This document shows, piece after piece, positions 1 through 10,659 of a DNA stretch of 64,000 nt. The position numbers and the translations under genes were made by a program. The notes beneath the pieces are model-generated. The model worked only from the letters and a program-made list of their open reading frames with translations. It was not told the origin of the DNA and made no database searches. Source of the DNA: Eustoma russellianum (lineage: Eukaryota; Streptophyta; Magnoliopsida; Gentianales; Gentianaceae); assembly GCA_036186865.1 (NCBI GenBank), contig AP025071.1:9655879-9719878 (forward strand), in the 5' to 3' direction. Every line of letters starts with the position of its first letter. Position 1 is the stretch's first letter.

Positions 1-187
1 AAATACGCTCAGAATGCGATGCATATGAATTGGAAAAGCTGAAATCCAAAGCATAACAAGAAATAGTTACTGATGCATGTTTAGGTTCTATGATAACAAG
101 TATGTTTAACCGATGGTCATGAATTAACTGATGCAGACGTGGTTTTGAGGCCCGCAGACCTCTTATATTCCATATCATAATATTCAT
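1..187 (-). CDS. LINE ORF2 N-terminus (endonuclease), cut by window edge
   Basis: This is the first ~62 codons of the second ORF of an L1-type LINE, read right to left and leaving the window at position 1. The start MNIMIWNIRGLRASKPRLHQ matches the start of the intact LINE ORF2 at 41743. It carries the endonuclease Asn motif (WNIRG) and the catalytic Glu motif (VIIEPK), so it is the start of an apurinic-like endonuclease domain. The ATG (187-185) overlaps the ORF1 stop TGA (186-184) as ATGA, the same arrangement as in the other LINE. No stop is seen in the visible part. The reverse transcriptase would lie beyond the window. Confidence 0.85.
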   Translation of the reverse strand, partial: MNIMIWNIRGLRASKPRLHQLIHDHRLNILVIIEPKHASVTISCYALDFSFSNSYASHSERI

Positions 188-1398
188 TGTGAAAGTGTAG
201 AGTCACTTCCCTGTATCGCATGTGATGCACTGCGCGTAAGAATGGACGATGGTGGCAGTGGAGGAAGATCCTTCTTTGCTCGACGTTTCCTGTGAGGAAC
301 CACCTGTATAAAATCTTCTGTAGAATCCTGTAAGCGAGAGATTAAGGTGTCCGTATCAGGCGAGGGAGGTAGCAGCTGGATGCGGCAGGCTACCTCTTTT
401 GGAACAGTAGGTATCCCATGATTATCTGTCTCTGGTAAATCATTATCAGACGAATGTCCTATGTCACAGGATTCTGGATTATCCCGCAGCGGCTCCACGG
501 GCTCCTCTAAATTATCTGCGATAGGATCTGCATCCGGGATGGGGGAACCTGGAGGGACTGGTATGTCTGTCGATGGTGGCTCAGTCTCTAGAAGGTTTGT
601 TTGAGCAGCTGTACGCTTTTTTACCAGAGTCCAGCGCTGGGCTGGTCGTCGCCGCGGAGGGGGTGGAGGGGGTGGCGGTATGGTTGTCACCGACAGTGGT
701 GTGCATGACGCAACGGCATGGCCTAATCGACGGCAGGAGGTGCAAAACAAGGGCAAATCTTCATAGATGATGGTTTGCAGTATAAATCGTCCCTTCGCTT
801 GGAGATAAATCTTTTGCGGTAAGTCCTTCGAAACATCGACTTCCACACATACACGTGCAACCGAAGGTCGCAGACCATATGTTGTTGCAACATCAAGTTT
901 GATGAGGCTTCCTATCGGTTTAACAATTTCAAATAATGCCTCTTTTCGGTGAAGATGGATGGGAAGACCAGGAAAGGCTATCCAAACCGGAACTATCGGC
1001 ACATCCGTGGACGGATCAAAATCAACTGTCCATTTGGTTATACGCATATGACACTCAGAGATAAGCCATGATCGGCGATAAAAGCATCGTAAATAATCTG
1101 CTTCATTGCTAAAATTTAACAGTATATGGGCCTGATCAATAAGAGTGATACGAAGATCTTGATGAAAACCTATCTTCTCAAAGACATCCCTGATCACCTT
1201 CAATGGAGGTCTCCCATACCAAAATGTACCCACTAACGAATATTTGAATGGAGCAGCAAGTTCATCAATTTCCGAATCCGAAAATGAGATTAAAGGAATA
1301 CCTTTATATCGAGAAACAGTTTTGGGTGAGATGGTGATGGACTGAGCCGAGGCAGCGCCGGTCACAATGGCGGCAAAGGACGGCGATGGAGTTTGCAT
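184..1398 (-). CDS. LINE ORF1, DUF4283 / zinc-knuckle RNA-binding protein
   Basis: First ORF of an L1-type plant LINE, an RNA-binding chaperone-like protein that coats the element's RNA. The open frame begins at 1464, but the ATG at 1398-1396 (MQTPSPSF) aligns with the start of the intact homologue at 43092, so I prefer it (about 404 residues). A DUF4283-like region (FSLVGTFWYGRPPL onward, with RRSWLISECHMRITKW and VPVWIAFPGLPIHLH) is followed by a CX2CX4HX4C knuckle (CTSCRRLGHAVASC), a proline run and an acidic low-complexity tail. There are no internal stops. It overlaps ORF2 by the ATGA. Mobile-element gene, not a host gene. Confidence 0.85.
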   Translation of the reverse strand: MQTPSPSFAAIVTGAASAQSITISPKTVSRYKGIPLISFSDSEIDELAAPFKYSLVGTFWYGRPPLKVIRDVFEKIGFHQDLRITLIDQAHILLNFSNEADYLRCFYRRSWLISECHMRITKWTVDFDPSTDVPIVPVWIAFPGLPIHLHRKEALFEIVKPIGSLIKLDVATTYGLRPSVARVCVEVDVSKDLPQKIYLQAKGRFILQTIIYEDLPLFCTSCRRLGHAVASCTPLSVTTIPPPPPPPPRRRPAQRWTLVKKRTAAQTNLLETEPPSTDIPVPPGSPIPDADPIADNLEEPVEPLRDNPESCDIGHSSDNDLPETDNHGIPTVPKEVACRIQLLPPSPDTDTLISRLQDSTEDFIQVVPHRKRRAKKDLPPLPPSSILTRSASHAIQGSDSTLSQ

Positions 1399-1500
1399 GA
1401 TCGTCGTTTGGAACCGCGTGAGCGAAATGAATAGGTGAGATGGGCAGCGAAACAATGAGAGCAATAACCGGATTAACCTATGCCAAATGAGATGCCGGTG

Positions 1501-1849
1501 ATGATAACGTGTATGTCAAGTGGAGAGAAGACTTTCCATGTTTCAATTTGTTGACATCATGTCTTCTCCAAATATTTCTCTATTTAATGAACTAGTTAGT
1601 TCATTAAACTAAGTAATTCACTTAATGAACTAGTTTAGTTCATTAATGATGGCACCTGAAATTAGTTCAAACGCAATAAATGTTTGTCATTTGATGTAAG
1701 CTTTAATGTTTCATGGCTTTTTAGTACGGCAACATTGTATATAAAGTATATAAGGCAAGTTTATCACAAAAACATGTCAAGTAATAAATTTTATCATGCA
1801 TTTCTTAAACACGCGTTATTTAAATCATGTATTTTGTGAATCACTCAAA
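1501..1849. other. Intergenic AT-rich stretch
   Basis: No gene is seen. The stretch separates LINE-A from the Copia remnant and contains the paired palindromes at 1584-1646. Confidence 0.6.
1584..1646. repeat. Two tandem near-identical palindromes
   Basis: TTAATGAACTA and its reverse complement TAGTTCATTAA form one hairpin-like palindrome (1584-1607, 2 nt centre). They occur again at 1622-1646 with a 3 nt centre. The arms are 11 bp and perfect, and the two palindromes are 14 bp apart. The function is unknown. Confidence 0.7.
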
Positions 1850-2039
1850 CTCTTTTTCTCAACACTTACCCCTTCACTCAAATCACCAATAATTAATTCC
1901 TTATAGTGTTTATGTTTATCTTTTATATGCCACCAATTTCTAGGTTTACTAGGTTCACCTATTTTTTATTCAAAAATTTTATTTATATGTATACTGTCAT
2001 ATACTATTGGAACATCTAGCAAGTTTGACTTATCGCCTT

Positions 2040-2915
2040 CTATTTGCAGGTTTTCTTGATTCACTTCTCCTCAAGATTCATGCACATCTTGTTCAGGGTG
2101 AGTAGGATCTAGATGATCACATACAAGCTCAAGCATAAAGTCATCATCATCAAACACATTTTCAACATTGTTATCTTGTTTCTTTTGAGTTTTATCACAA
2201 GTTTCAAGATGAGCAATCTCATTAAATTTTACCTGCTCAATTATCTTTCTAGATGAAGGATTATAACATTTATATCCTTTTGAGTTAGTTGAATAGCCAA
2301 CAATGATGCATTCAATAGATTTTTGTCAAATTTATCTAGATTATCTTTTGTGTTAAGTACAAAGCACTTGCATCCAAATACTCTTAGATAATCTACTTTA
2401 AGTTGTCTATTATTCAATAACTCAGAAGGCGTCTTATTTAGTTTGTTTATAATAGAAAGCCTATTAATTACATAGCATGCACAACTAACGTCTTCCGCCC
2501 ACAAATATATTGGTAACTTATTTTCACATAATATAGTTCTAGCTATCTCTTGTATTGTTCATTTTTTCTTTCTACTACACCATCAAGTTGTGGTGTTCAA
2601 GGTGGTGAAATTTAATGTTTATTCCATTAAATTCACACAATTTAATCACATCTTTATTCTTAAAATCTCCACTTATATCACTTCTAATTCTTTTGACACT
2701 TTCTTCATAAACACTTTCAAGTTTTTTAATTTATGTGTTAAAAACAATGTCCATGTATATCGTGCGCAATCATCTACTAAAACACATACGTAGTAGTGTC
2801 CACCTAGACTCCTTGTCCTACATGGACCAAATAAGTTTGTGTGTAGTAGTTCTAATATACTAGTACTTACATCATGTTCTGGCTTTAATGTTTCTTTACA
2901 ATGTTTTCCATTCAT
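2040..2915 (-). pseudogene. Copia-A integrase fragments
   Basis: Two open pieces (2915-2673 and 2504-2241) carry integrase sequence. The first has the core start LLHTNLFGPCRTRSLGGHYY, in which the catalytic Asp of the usual LDLFGP motif is Asn, followed by the VLVDDCARYTW segment. The second has the core end WAEDVSCACYVINRLS and KVDYLRVFGCKCFVLN. The intervening core with the second Asp and the Glu is disrupted by frameshifts. The acidic linker downstream (to 2040) matches 12000-12090 of Copia-B. Not functional. Confidence 0.75.
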
Positions 2916-3139
2916 ACAAATTTCACAAAATTGAAAATTAGCTAAGTCTAGCTTAGGTAAGCCTCATATAAGGTATTTTCTAGATAATTTTTCAATAGTT
3001 GAAATTCCTATGTGGCCTAATTGTCAATGCCACAAATTTACATCAAAGTGATATGATATTAAGCAGTTAATTTTAGCACCCAATATATTTTCCCATGATA
3101 AACTGTAGATGTTACCATCCTATTTCCTTTTAAAACTAT

Positions 3140-3481
3140 TCATCCTTTGTCATTTGTGACATTACAAGAAGTGAGATGAGAAGAAATGACATATCCACAA
3201 TCAATCAATTGAGAAATGCTCAATAAATTGTAGGAAGGTTTACTTACCAATAACACATTCTTGATTTGAAAAGTACTTGGGTCACTAATAGTGCCTTTGC
3301 CAGTTACCTTGCCATGGATGTCATCACCAAATGTGACGTTTGCACCATTCTTTACTTCTTTCAATTTAGTGAACAATGATGGGTCGCTGGTCATGTGTCT
3401 TGAACAAACACTATCTAAAAACCATTTGGTTTTTAGAGCTTCTTGATTTATCTTCTTTTTTTCTTCTTTTCCAATGTTCAC
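3140..3481 (-). pseudogene. Copia-A protease and GAG-pre-integrase fragment
   Basis: A 113-residue open piece with the aspartic-protease region KTKWFLDSVCSRHMTSD. The family motif D-S-G reads D-S-V, so the flap-loop Gly next to the catalytic Asp is lost. The pre-integrase segment LLSISQLIDCGYVISSH follows. The frame closes at 3140 before the zinc-binding HHCC region, whose remains lie at about 2920-3060. It matches 10690-10980 of Copia-B. Confidence 0.8.
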
Positions 3482-3499
3482 CTACGAAGAAGATAAAGT

Positions 3500-4100
3500 T
3501 TAGGTACCCTTTTACTTGGGTCCTTGGATGTTAGTAACATCCTTGTTTACATACCCTTTGGGTATCCAAACTTGGATGTACCTTCTTGGCACATACTTGA
3601 CATTTTCATAATTAGAAGAATAGAGAGGATTATTGTACATTTGACCATGCCTTTTGAATGAAGATAAATTGTTTCTATATGTATGCATATTCGGCCTATA
3701 TGGAACAAATTTTGGCCAGGTTTGATTCGTAGCATAAGATGCACAATTTTGAGGCCTATTATATGCATAACCATGTCTTGTTTATGTCTTTTTATAAGCC
3801 TTATATGGAACATGATTTTTAAAATCAATATGAGTTGTATGCACTTTATTCAACTTAGGCATATTTGCGTACATATAGACATGGTTTCTATGTGTTCTAG
3901 ATGCTAATTTTGCCTAGAAAATTTTGTATGTTGTGCAAATTTTGGTTTGGAAAGACGAGTAGGAAGAATAAGCACATTATTCTTCTATATCCATTGAGAA
4001 AGCCTCATTCTGAGTTTCCAATGAACAAATTAGTACCATAAAAAAGAGAAGGGCGTTGAGTGGACATATCTTCCAACTCACCTTTGGGAGGAACTATGGC
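3500..4100 (-). pseudogene. Copia-A degenerate gag C-terminal region
   Basis: Scattered short frames rich in His, Tyr, Met and Ile, matching the low-complexity gag tail of Copia-B (10185-10620). No continuous gag frame remains and no zinc knuckle can be read. Confidence 0.5.
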
Positions 4101-4158
4101 CATAGTATAAAGTAGAATGTACCTTGTCTTCTTATGTTCTTATAGTGGTGTAACATCG

Positions 4159-4170
4159 GCTCTGATACCA
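4159..4170 (-). other. Copia-A primer binding site (initiator Met tRNA)
   Basis: On the minus strand the sequence is TGGTATCAGAGC, the classic plant Copia priming site complementary to the 3' end of initiator methionine tRNA. It lies just inside the end of the 5' LTR. Confidence 0.9.
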
Positions 4171-4568
4171 CCTATTGGATTGTAATCCCTGCACAAAAAA
4201 CAACTAGAAGGGGGGAGGAGCGACTAGTGGTTAGCGAAAATTACACTTTTTAAAGACCATTTTCAAAATTCTCCTCAAATCTAATTCTGTAAAACTCAGA
4301 ATCATAGTCTGTATTTGAAAAATTGTTTCTATTTATGTAGTACTCCAAAACCTTTGAAACTTTTCAGAAACAAACTTCAAAATGTTATGTAACTCCTGCA
4401 TAAAATTTGAGAGAAATCCAAAGTCGTTTGTTCCTTCAACAAAGTAAAAAATTTTATTCGCACAGTTTTTTTAGAACAAGACAGAAAAATTCAACTTTGA
4501 AAAGATATAACTCCTTGTATACTTATCCAAAAGGTGTGTTCTTAATGGAAAAACAAAGTTTTGAAATC
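4171..4568 (-). repeat. 3' part of the Copia-A 5' LTR
   Basis: Upstream of the priming site on the minus strand. It ends with a block (ATTTTCGCTAACCACTA, then C-rich CTTCTAG) that parallels the LTR ends at 8310-8345 and 16810-16850, so it is a diverged relative of those LTRs. Its upstream edge at 4568 is broken. Confidence 0.7.
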
Positions 4569-5374
4569 CACATTAGCCAACTCAAGTATGTCAATGATAT
4601 GATTAAGAAGTTTATCTTTGAAGAGTTGAAACCAACACCTACTCCTATGAGTATTAGCACCAAACTAGACAAAGATGAAAATGGTAAACCTTTTGATGAC
4701 ACACTATATAGGTCTATGATTGGATCATTGCTGTAATTAACTGCATGAAGACCTGATATAATGTTTAGTGTCTATATGTGTGCTAGGTTTCAATCTTGTC
4801 CTAAGGTATCTCATTACAATGCAGTGAAAAGGATCTTTAGATATCTTAAACACACACCTTACTTAGGAATTTGGTATAATAGAAATGCTAAGTTGGAACT
4901 GTATGCTTATAGTGATGCTGATTATGGTGGTCGCAAGTTAGATAGGAAATCCACTAGCGGTACATGTCAATTCATAGGAACCAACCTGATTCTTGGTTTT
5001 CTAAGAAACAAGCTAGTGTAGCTTTCTCTACCACCGAAGCCGAGTATATAACCTTAAGCTTATGCACTACCCAAATACTTTGGCTTAAACAACAACTTAG
5101 TGATTTTGGCATTAAAATGAATAAGATTCCAATTTTTTGTGATAGTACAAGTGCGATCAATCTTTCTCAGAATCCGGTACTTCATTCTAAGGTCAAACAC
5201 ATTGAGGTAAGATACAATTTTCTCCATGATCATGTTCAAAATGAGGATATAGTCATAAACCATATAAGAACCGATCATCAAGTAGCTGACATCTTCACCA
5301 AAACCCTTAATCAAGCCACTTTTGAAAACTTACGTGCCAAGTTACGTATGATAACCTACGATACAATTGCGTAA
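4569..5374 (+). pseudogene. Copia RT C-terminus and RNase H fragment (upstream partial element)
   Basis: Starts abruptly in the RT connection region (HISQLKYVNDMIKKF), then RNase H. The first catalytic Asp (AYSDADYGG), the Glu (STTEAEYITLS) and the next Asp (FCDSTSAINLS) are visible. It is collinear with 13096-13900 of Copia-B at high similarity, but here RNase H is longer and cleaner (4964-5374 open). A nonsense codon at about 4734 and a frameshift near 5000 break it. It is followed by the same non-coding tail and LTR as Copia-B, so it is the 3' end of a separate upstream element. Confidence 0.8.
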
Positions 5375-5771
5375 TTCTATCTTTTGCATGATTTGAAAAA
5401 TAAAGGGAGAGACAGAATAAGGACATCATTTTAGTTGTTAAGCCATGATTTGAATTGAATAATATGATAAGTTCAATTGGTATAAGTTTTAATTGGTGTT
5501 AAATTGGCTTGAAGCATAGGTTAAGGGGGAGAGTATGAGTTAAGGGGGAGCACATATATTAAAGACATAAGATTTGAAAGTTTGAAAACAATTGGTATAG
5601 AATTGGTGAAACAATTGGTAATTGGTGAGGTTTTCAACACAATTCAATTGGTAAATATATGATACAATTCAATTGGTATAAAATTGGTAAATATGTGATG
5701 AACAATTGATAAAGAGTTGTGACATTAAAATCATGTTGAGTTATTTTGAAAATCATCCAAAAAGGGGAGAT
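5375..5771 (+). repeat. AATTGGT-rich tail and polypurine tract
   Basis: Non-coding stretch between RNase H and the LTR. CAATTGGTA/AATTGGT motifs recur about ten times between 5480 and 5710, and a polypurine tract (AAAAAGGGGAGA) ends directly before the LTR. A near-identical copy lies at 13900-14299. Confidence 0.75.
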
Positions 5772-8370
5772 TGTTGAGAAATATGCTTTGATAATTATCA
5801 AGGTCATGATTTTAAATGGTGGATACTTAAAAATGTCACATGTGATGTTATAAATGATTAAAAGTTGAAAAAATGAAGAAAAATGACATCGATCTCTCAG
5901 GTTTTTCATTTCGATCGATCGATGTACAACGATCCCTCACATAAATCGATCCATGTAAGGCGGAGAAAATTCAAGACCTTACTGTGAGACATCGATCTAT
6001 AAACATGAGACACATCATCGATCGATGTACATCGAACGCTTGCTTCGATCGATCGATGTAGGTCAGAGACAAACTCTGAAACTCACTGTGAGACATCGAT
6101 TTCTGAAGCTGAGGCACTTCGATCGATTGATGTCTAGGATTTTTTAGAAATATTTTTCTAAAATGTGATAAAATGGTTGTTTTTATTTGTGCATGAATTA
6201 TATATGTTCATTATATGGTTATTATGCGATTTTGATAAATATTATGTATTGTGACTAACATGCCTTAGAAGTTTCTACAACTTAAAAAAGGACATTATTG
6301 GTATTCTGAGTTGTGTAGGTACATGACATGGTGGAAATATTTCAAGGAAACATTCATATCTTATATATCATCACAAAGTTGTTATTATATCTATTTCTGA
6401 CCATCGGGGTCATTTCTGGAGTTTTCTCTTAGCAAGGGTATTTTGGTTATTTTACCCCTGAGGGCAGTTTCGGTATTTTTACTCAAGGAATCTCTTGAGT
6501 ATATTACTATCTTCATTTTGAAGCTCATTTATGATTATCTTGAAGATTATTTGGTGCTTTTCTATTATTTCTTTCAATTGATGATATTATCGATAGTAGC
6601 AGGATATGTGAAGAGTTGTGATGTCACATTCTATTTTTTCTTAAAGACCTTATTCTATGTGTTATTGGAGGATATTGATCATCATTTTACAGAGAATTTA
6701 AATGTGTTAAAGGTGTGAGAATTGATCACAACATACAAGGAGAAAAGTGGGAATTTTGGTGTTATATGTTGACATAATCTTGTCAACTATTATTTATCGA
6801 TTTCTCTTCATTAAATCTGAGTTTGTACACATATATATAGGTTGAAAAAACTTCATAAACAGGTGGAGAAGATGCCTTACTCATTTTATGACATTTGTAT
6901 GAGTGGACCAATCAAAAAGAAGCTAGTTGGCAAAATCACCAACTTGGAATTTTCAAACTTTAAAAAACGGCTACAATGGGTTGTTGGAGCTAATTTTAGA
7001 GCTGTTTTTGAAGTCAAAAATGCAGCCTCACATGTCCTATGTTCATGCCAAGAAATTGAGATATTCTTGTGGCATATTCCTTCTTATTATCTTCAGCATT
7101 TTCAAGACAAAATGAAGTGCAAAATTTCGGCCAAATGAGATTCCAAGGTGGACCAATTATGTTCTTTCATTTTGCCATGTGTACAATGTGTTTGTGTGGC
7201 CAACCAATGGTATGAAGATACTTAAGAATTGATGATGAAGATAGTGACACATTGGAGATCTTATCTTCAATGCTCATTTCACCCTATAAATAGAAGGCAA
7301 AGGTGAAGAAGAAGAACACACAACTTTCAAGCAAACTTGAAGATCATTCTTTCTATTCTCTTATTCTTGATTCTTTCTTTGTCTAGCTAAGGTGTTTCAT
7401 TTCTTGTTGTTGTTGAGCTACGTATACACACCTTCTTGGGTTATTCTGTAATATTGGTTAGCCAAGTTTATAAGGCTTCACCAATAGGTGATAGAGGTGT
7501 TGCAACCAAGAGTTGCATAGAGGTGTTCATCCAAGTCCTGAATAGGGTTGGTGTTTAACCCAAAGATCAAGCTTGGTTCTTTTTGTAAGTTTGTCCATAC
7601 CATAGTGAAATCCAATGAAAGGTGTTCCTTGGGACTGGAGTAGGTCACATTGACTGAACCAGGATAAAACTTTGGTGTTCTTGTCTTCTTTATATTTTTC
7701 TGTTTTTCTGCCCTTTTCACTGTAGATTTCACACAACTTCTCACGTTTTTAAAAAATAGCATAAAACTTATAAAATTCGTGATTTTTGATTGAGTTATAC
7801 TTCAGAGGGTTATCTTTCATTTTCAATAAGAATCACTTGATTTGAGCAAAGGAAAGTTAGTCTTTCAGTCGTTGCAAGATAACTGCTCCAATCTGGATGC
7901 AATCTGCCCAGTTTTGAGAAAACTTGAATTCTGCTTTCATCAAGAATTTTTTAAGGTCAAAGCCTTTTGGAAACATAAACTAGACATCTTAAGGAGTGTT
8001 TTGACTTAAAGATCAACCTTTTTGGTTGAGTATTTAAAGAGAAACACGTTTTCAAATTTTAGCAACATTCTGTCCAATTCTGTCCAAATTGACCATCTGA
8101 ATCTTTTTATTTTTTTGAAGGGCCAAACGATTTATTTTTTATCTAATTTTTGCATAGAGTCTTGTCAAGATATTGAAGTTAATTTCTGAAAATTCGTATA
8201 ATTTTGGAGTTGTGTACACCGATTTTTGATTTTTAAAAAAACCATTATTGAATCTAAGAATGTCTCAGATTCTGTTATCAAAGGGGATTTTGTTAAAGGG
8301 TAGTAGTGTAATTTCCGCTAACCACTATTCAACCCCGCTCTAGTGGTGTTTACTGCAGATGCACAATCCA
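5772..8370 (+). repeat. Copia LTR, 2.6 kb (shared between two elements)
   Basis: Begins TGTTGAGAAATATG after the polypurine tract and ends ACAATCCA, so it has TG..CA ends. It serves as the 3' LTR of the upstream partial element and the 5' LTR of Copia-B. The U3 part (5900-6150) contains repeated ATCGATCGATCGAT palindromes. The two open frames inside (6443-6718, 6842-7138) are LTR sequence with no recognisable protein. No clear TGGTATCAGAGC site follows; the expected position reads AGGCCAACACCACTC, so the priming site is lost. Confidence 0.8.
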
Positions 8371-8477
8371 AGGCCAACACCACTCAAAGAAGCAATATTC
8401 AACACCATACGAACAATACAAGGTCAAGAAACAACAATTCTTTGTAGCCTGCACATCTCAAATTAAATGTATATACA

Positions 8478-10640
8478 ATGGGCATAGTTTTCAACAAAGG
8501 TGAGTTGGAAAGTATGTCTACACAACGTCCTCCTCTTTTCGATGGCAATAACTTCGTTCATTGGAAACTTAGGATGAGGCTATTCTTAATGGAAATAGAC
8601 ACCAATTTATGGTCTATAGTTGAAGATGGGTCATACATTCCAATGAAAATTGTACAAGTTACTGGAGTCACGCAAGAAGTAGAAAAATATAAAAGTGAAT
8701 AGTTTTCTGAAGATAAAAAGAAAATGTCCATGAATGCTAACGCTATGCAATTACTGTTAAACGGACTAACAACTTCTGAAGCAGGAAATGTTTCAAATTG
8801 CACAAGTGCACATGACATGTGCAAATCATTAGAATTAAAGCAGGAAGGAACTAGTGGTGTAAAAGAGTCAAAAATAAACATGCTTATGACTGAACTCGAA
8901 TCATTTAAAATGTTGCCGAACAAATCCATAACATCTATGGATTTGAGGATTACTAATATTTTCAATGCACATGAATCTTTAGGTAAATCTTTTACCAGCA
9001 ACGAAAAGGTTCAAAAAAATGCTACAGAGTCTTCTTGCTGAATGGGATCCGAAGGTAACAGCAATCGAGGAGGTAAAGTCAATCACTAAAATGGATGAAT
9101 TGATCGGTTCACTTAGAGTTTAATAGGTAAAATTGAACCAACGAAAGTCTGAATCATCTAAATCATCCTGTAAGTCTATTGCTTTCAAATAAACTGAGAC
9201 ACATACAAATAATCATGATAGTAATAGTGATAATAAATTAGACGATGATTTAATATTAATGGCTATAAAACTTAGAAAGTTTTTCAAATGACCAAATAGA
9301 AATGGAAAACAATCTTCTTCAACTTTTTCTCAACCTAAGAAAAACTCTAATAACAAGTGGTATACAGAGAGTTAAAATGCTACGAATGTGCCAAAAGGAA
9401 CATATCTTATATGATTGCCCAACAAAGAAAAATAATGATAACAACAACAAATAAACAAGTCAAGGAAGGGGAGGCGCAAAAGTCTAAGACAAAGGAGTCT
9501 AAGTCAAGAAGAGGAAAACGAGCAATGAAGGCGAGCACGTGGAGCGACTCGTCCGACTCAGAATCCGACTCTAAGGAAGCTCAAGTCTGCTTCGTATCCA
9601 ACGAGGTAAGTTCTTCATCTGATGTAGATTCTGATAATGAAATATCATTTGATGAGATGTATGAAGAATTTTTAAAGATGCATGCTCACTGTAAAAGGCT
9701 GTCTAAAAAAAGAAGAAACTAATTGAAGAAAATGACAAGTTGAAGACGTCCAACTTGGAATTTTCCAATCAATTAGAATCTTTTAAACAATAGTCTACTA
9801 ATACTCTTGATTCTTTAGAGATTAAGATTGAATAATATAGGAAAAATAAAACAAACATTACAAACTAAAAATAGTATGTTAAAATCTAAGTTAGAAAGTT
9901 GTGAAAATGAGATAGTAGAACTTAAATCTTGTAAACTAAACTTAGAAAAAATGTTAGAACAATTTAAATTTGACACAAACATGCTTGACACACTTATATC
10001 GTCACAAAAATATTGAAATGATAAAAAGGGCTTAAGGTATATAGAAGAAAATGACAAGTTAAGCAAAAAAAGACTAACTTTGTATCATCTAAGTCTAAGT
10101 TGTTGTATAATACAACAAAATCAACTTTGTCTGCTACATCTTCTTCTACTCCTTCTTCTGCATATTCCAAGGTAAAAATGCAACATGCATCCACAAAAAC
10201 ACACACATATCAACTTACAACTAGGCAAAATTTTGCATCTAGACAACCTAGAACTTATGCCTACATGTATACAAATATGTCTAAACAAAATAAACCGCAA
10301 CCAACTTATTATAATTCATATAGACATAATTATAGGCAACATTCATATAAGACTTATAGAAATGCATATGAATACACATACATGGCACCATATAAGAAAC
10401 AAAATCATATGCCTTACTTAAGCTATCAAAATCAGCCACAACATAGTACATATAAACCAAGGAACAACATGTATAACAATGTAGCATCTTTTAAATAGAA
10501 TGGTCAAGTACATGTTAATCATCTTTATTCAACTAATGTCAAATATGTGCCTAGAAGGTACATCCAAGTTTCGATACCTAAGGGATATTGAAATAAGGAT
10601 GGTGCCCCTAACATTCAAGGACCCAAGTAAAGGGTACCTA
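8478..10640 (+). pseudogene. Copia-B gag, fragmented
   Basis: The N-terminus (MSTQRPPLFDGNNFVHWKLRMRLFLM) is a typical Copia capsid start. It is cut by a TAG at 8700. Further pieces follow at 8724-9041, 9357-9722 and 10100-10498. The zinc knuckle near 9380 survives only as CYECAKRNIS, having lost its Gly-His part. A Ser/Asp/Glu-rich stretch (SDSSDSESDSKEAQ) and a Tyr/His/Asn-rich tail follow. No full-length Gag can be made from this frame. Confidence 0.75.
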
Positions 10641-10659
10641 AAACTTTGTCTCTATTGTA

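Larger units (their letters stand above)
1..1500 (-). mobile_element. 5' end of an L1-type LINE (LINE-A)
   Basis: Contains ORF1, the start of ORF2 and a short 5' leader. It has the same gene order, ORF overlap and protein families as the full element at 37312-43140, but is clearly diverged from it. The exact 5' end is not defined; coding similarity ends near 1400 and I place the border near 1500. Confidence 0.75.
1850..4568 (-). mobile_element. Copia-A: truncated, decayed Ty1/Copia element
   Basis: Reading right to left: the 3' part of a 5' LTR (4568-4171), a primer binding site (4170-4159), a degenerate gag (about 4100-3500), protease, GAG-pre-integrase, integrase and the acidic linker before reverse transcriptase. 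Similarity to the plus-strand Copia at 8371-13900 stops near 1855, so RT, RNase H and the 3' LTR are missing. The right edge at 4568 abuts oppositely oriented Copia sequence. Many stops and frameshifts make it non-functional. Confidence 0.8.

Noticed and set aside
573..770. Plus-strand frame over LINE-A ORF1
   Set aside because: Shadow of the well-supported minus-strand ORF1.
6443..7138. Two open frames (91 and 98 codons) in the Copia LTR
   Set aside because: They lie wholly in LTR sequence, show no known domain, and the matching frames in the second LTR differ through a 51 bp duplication.
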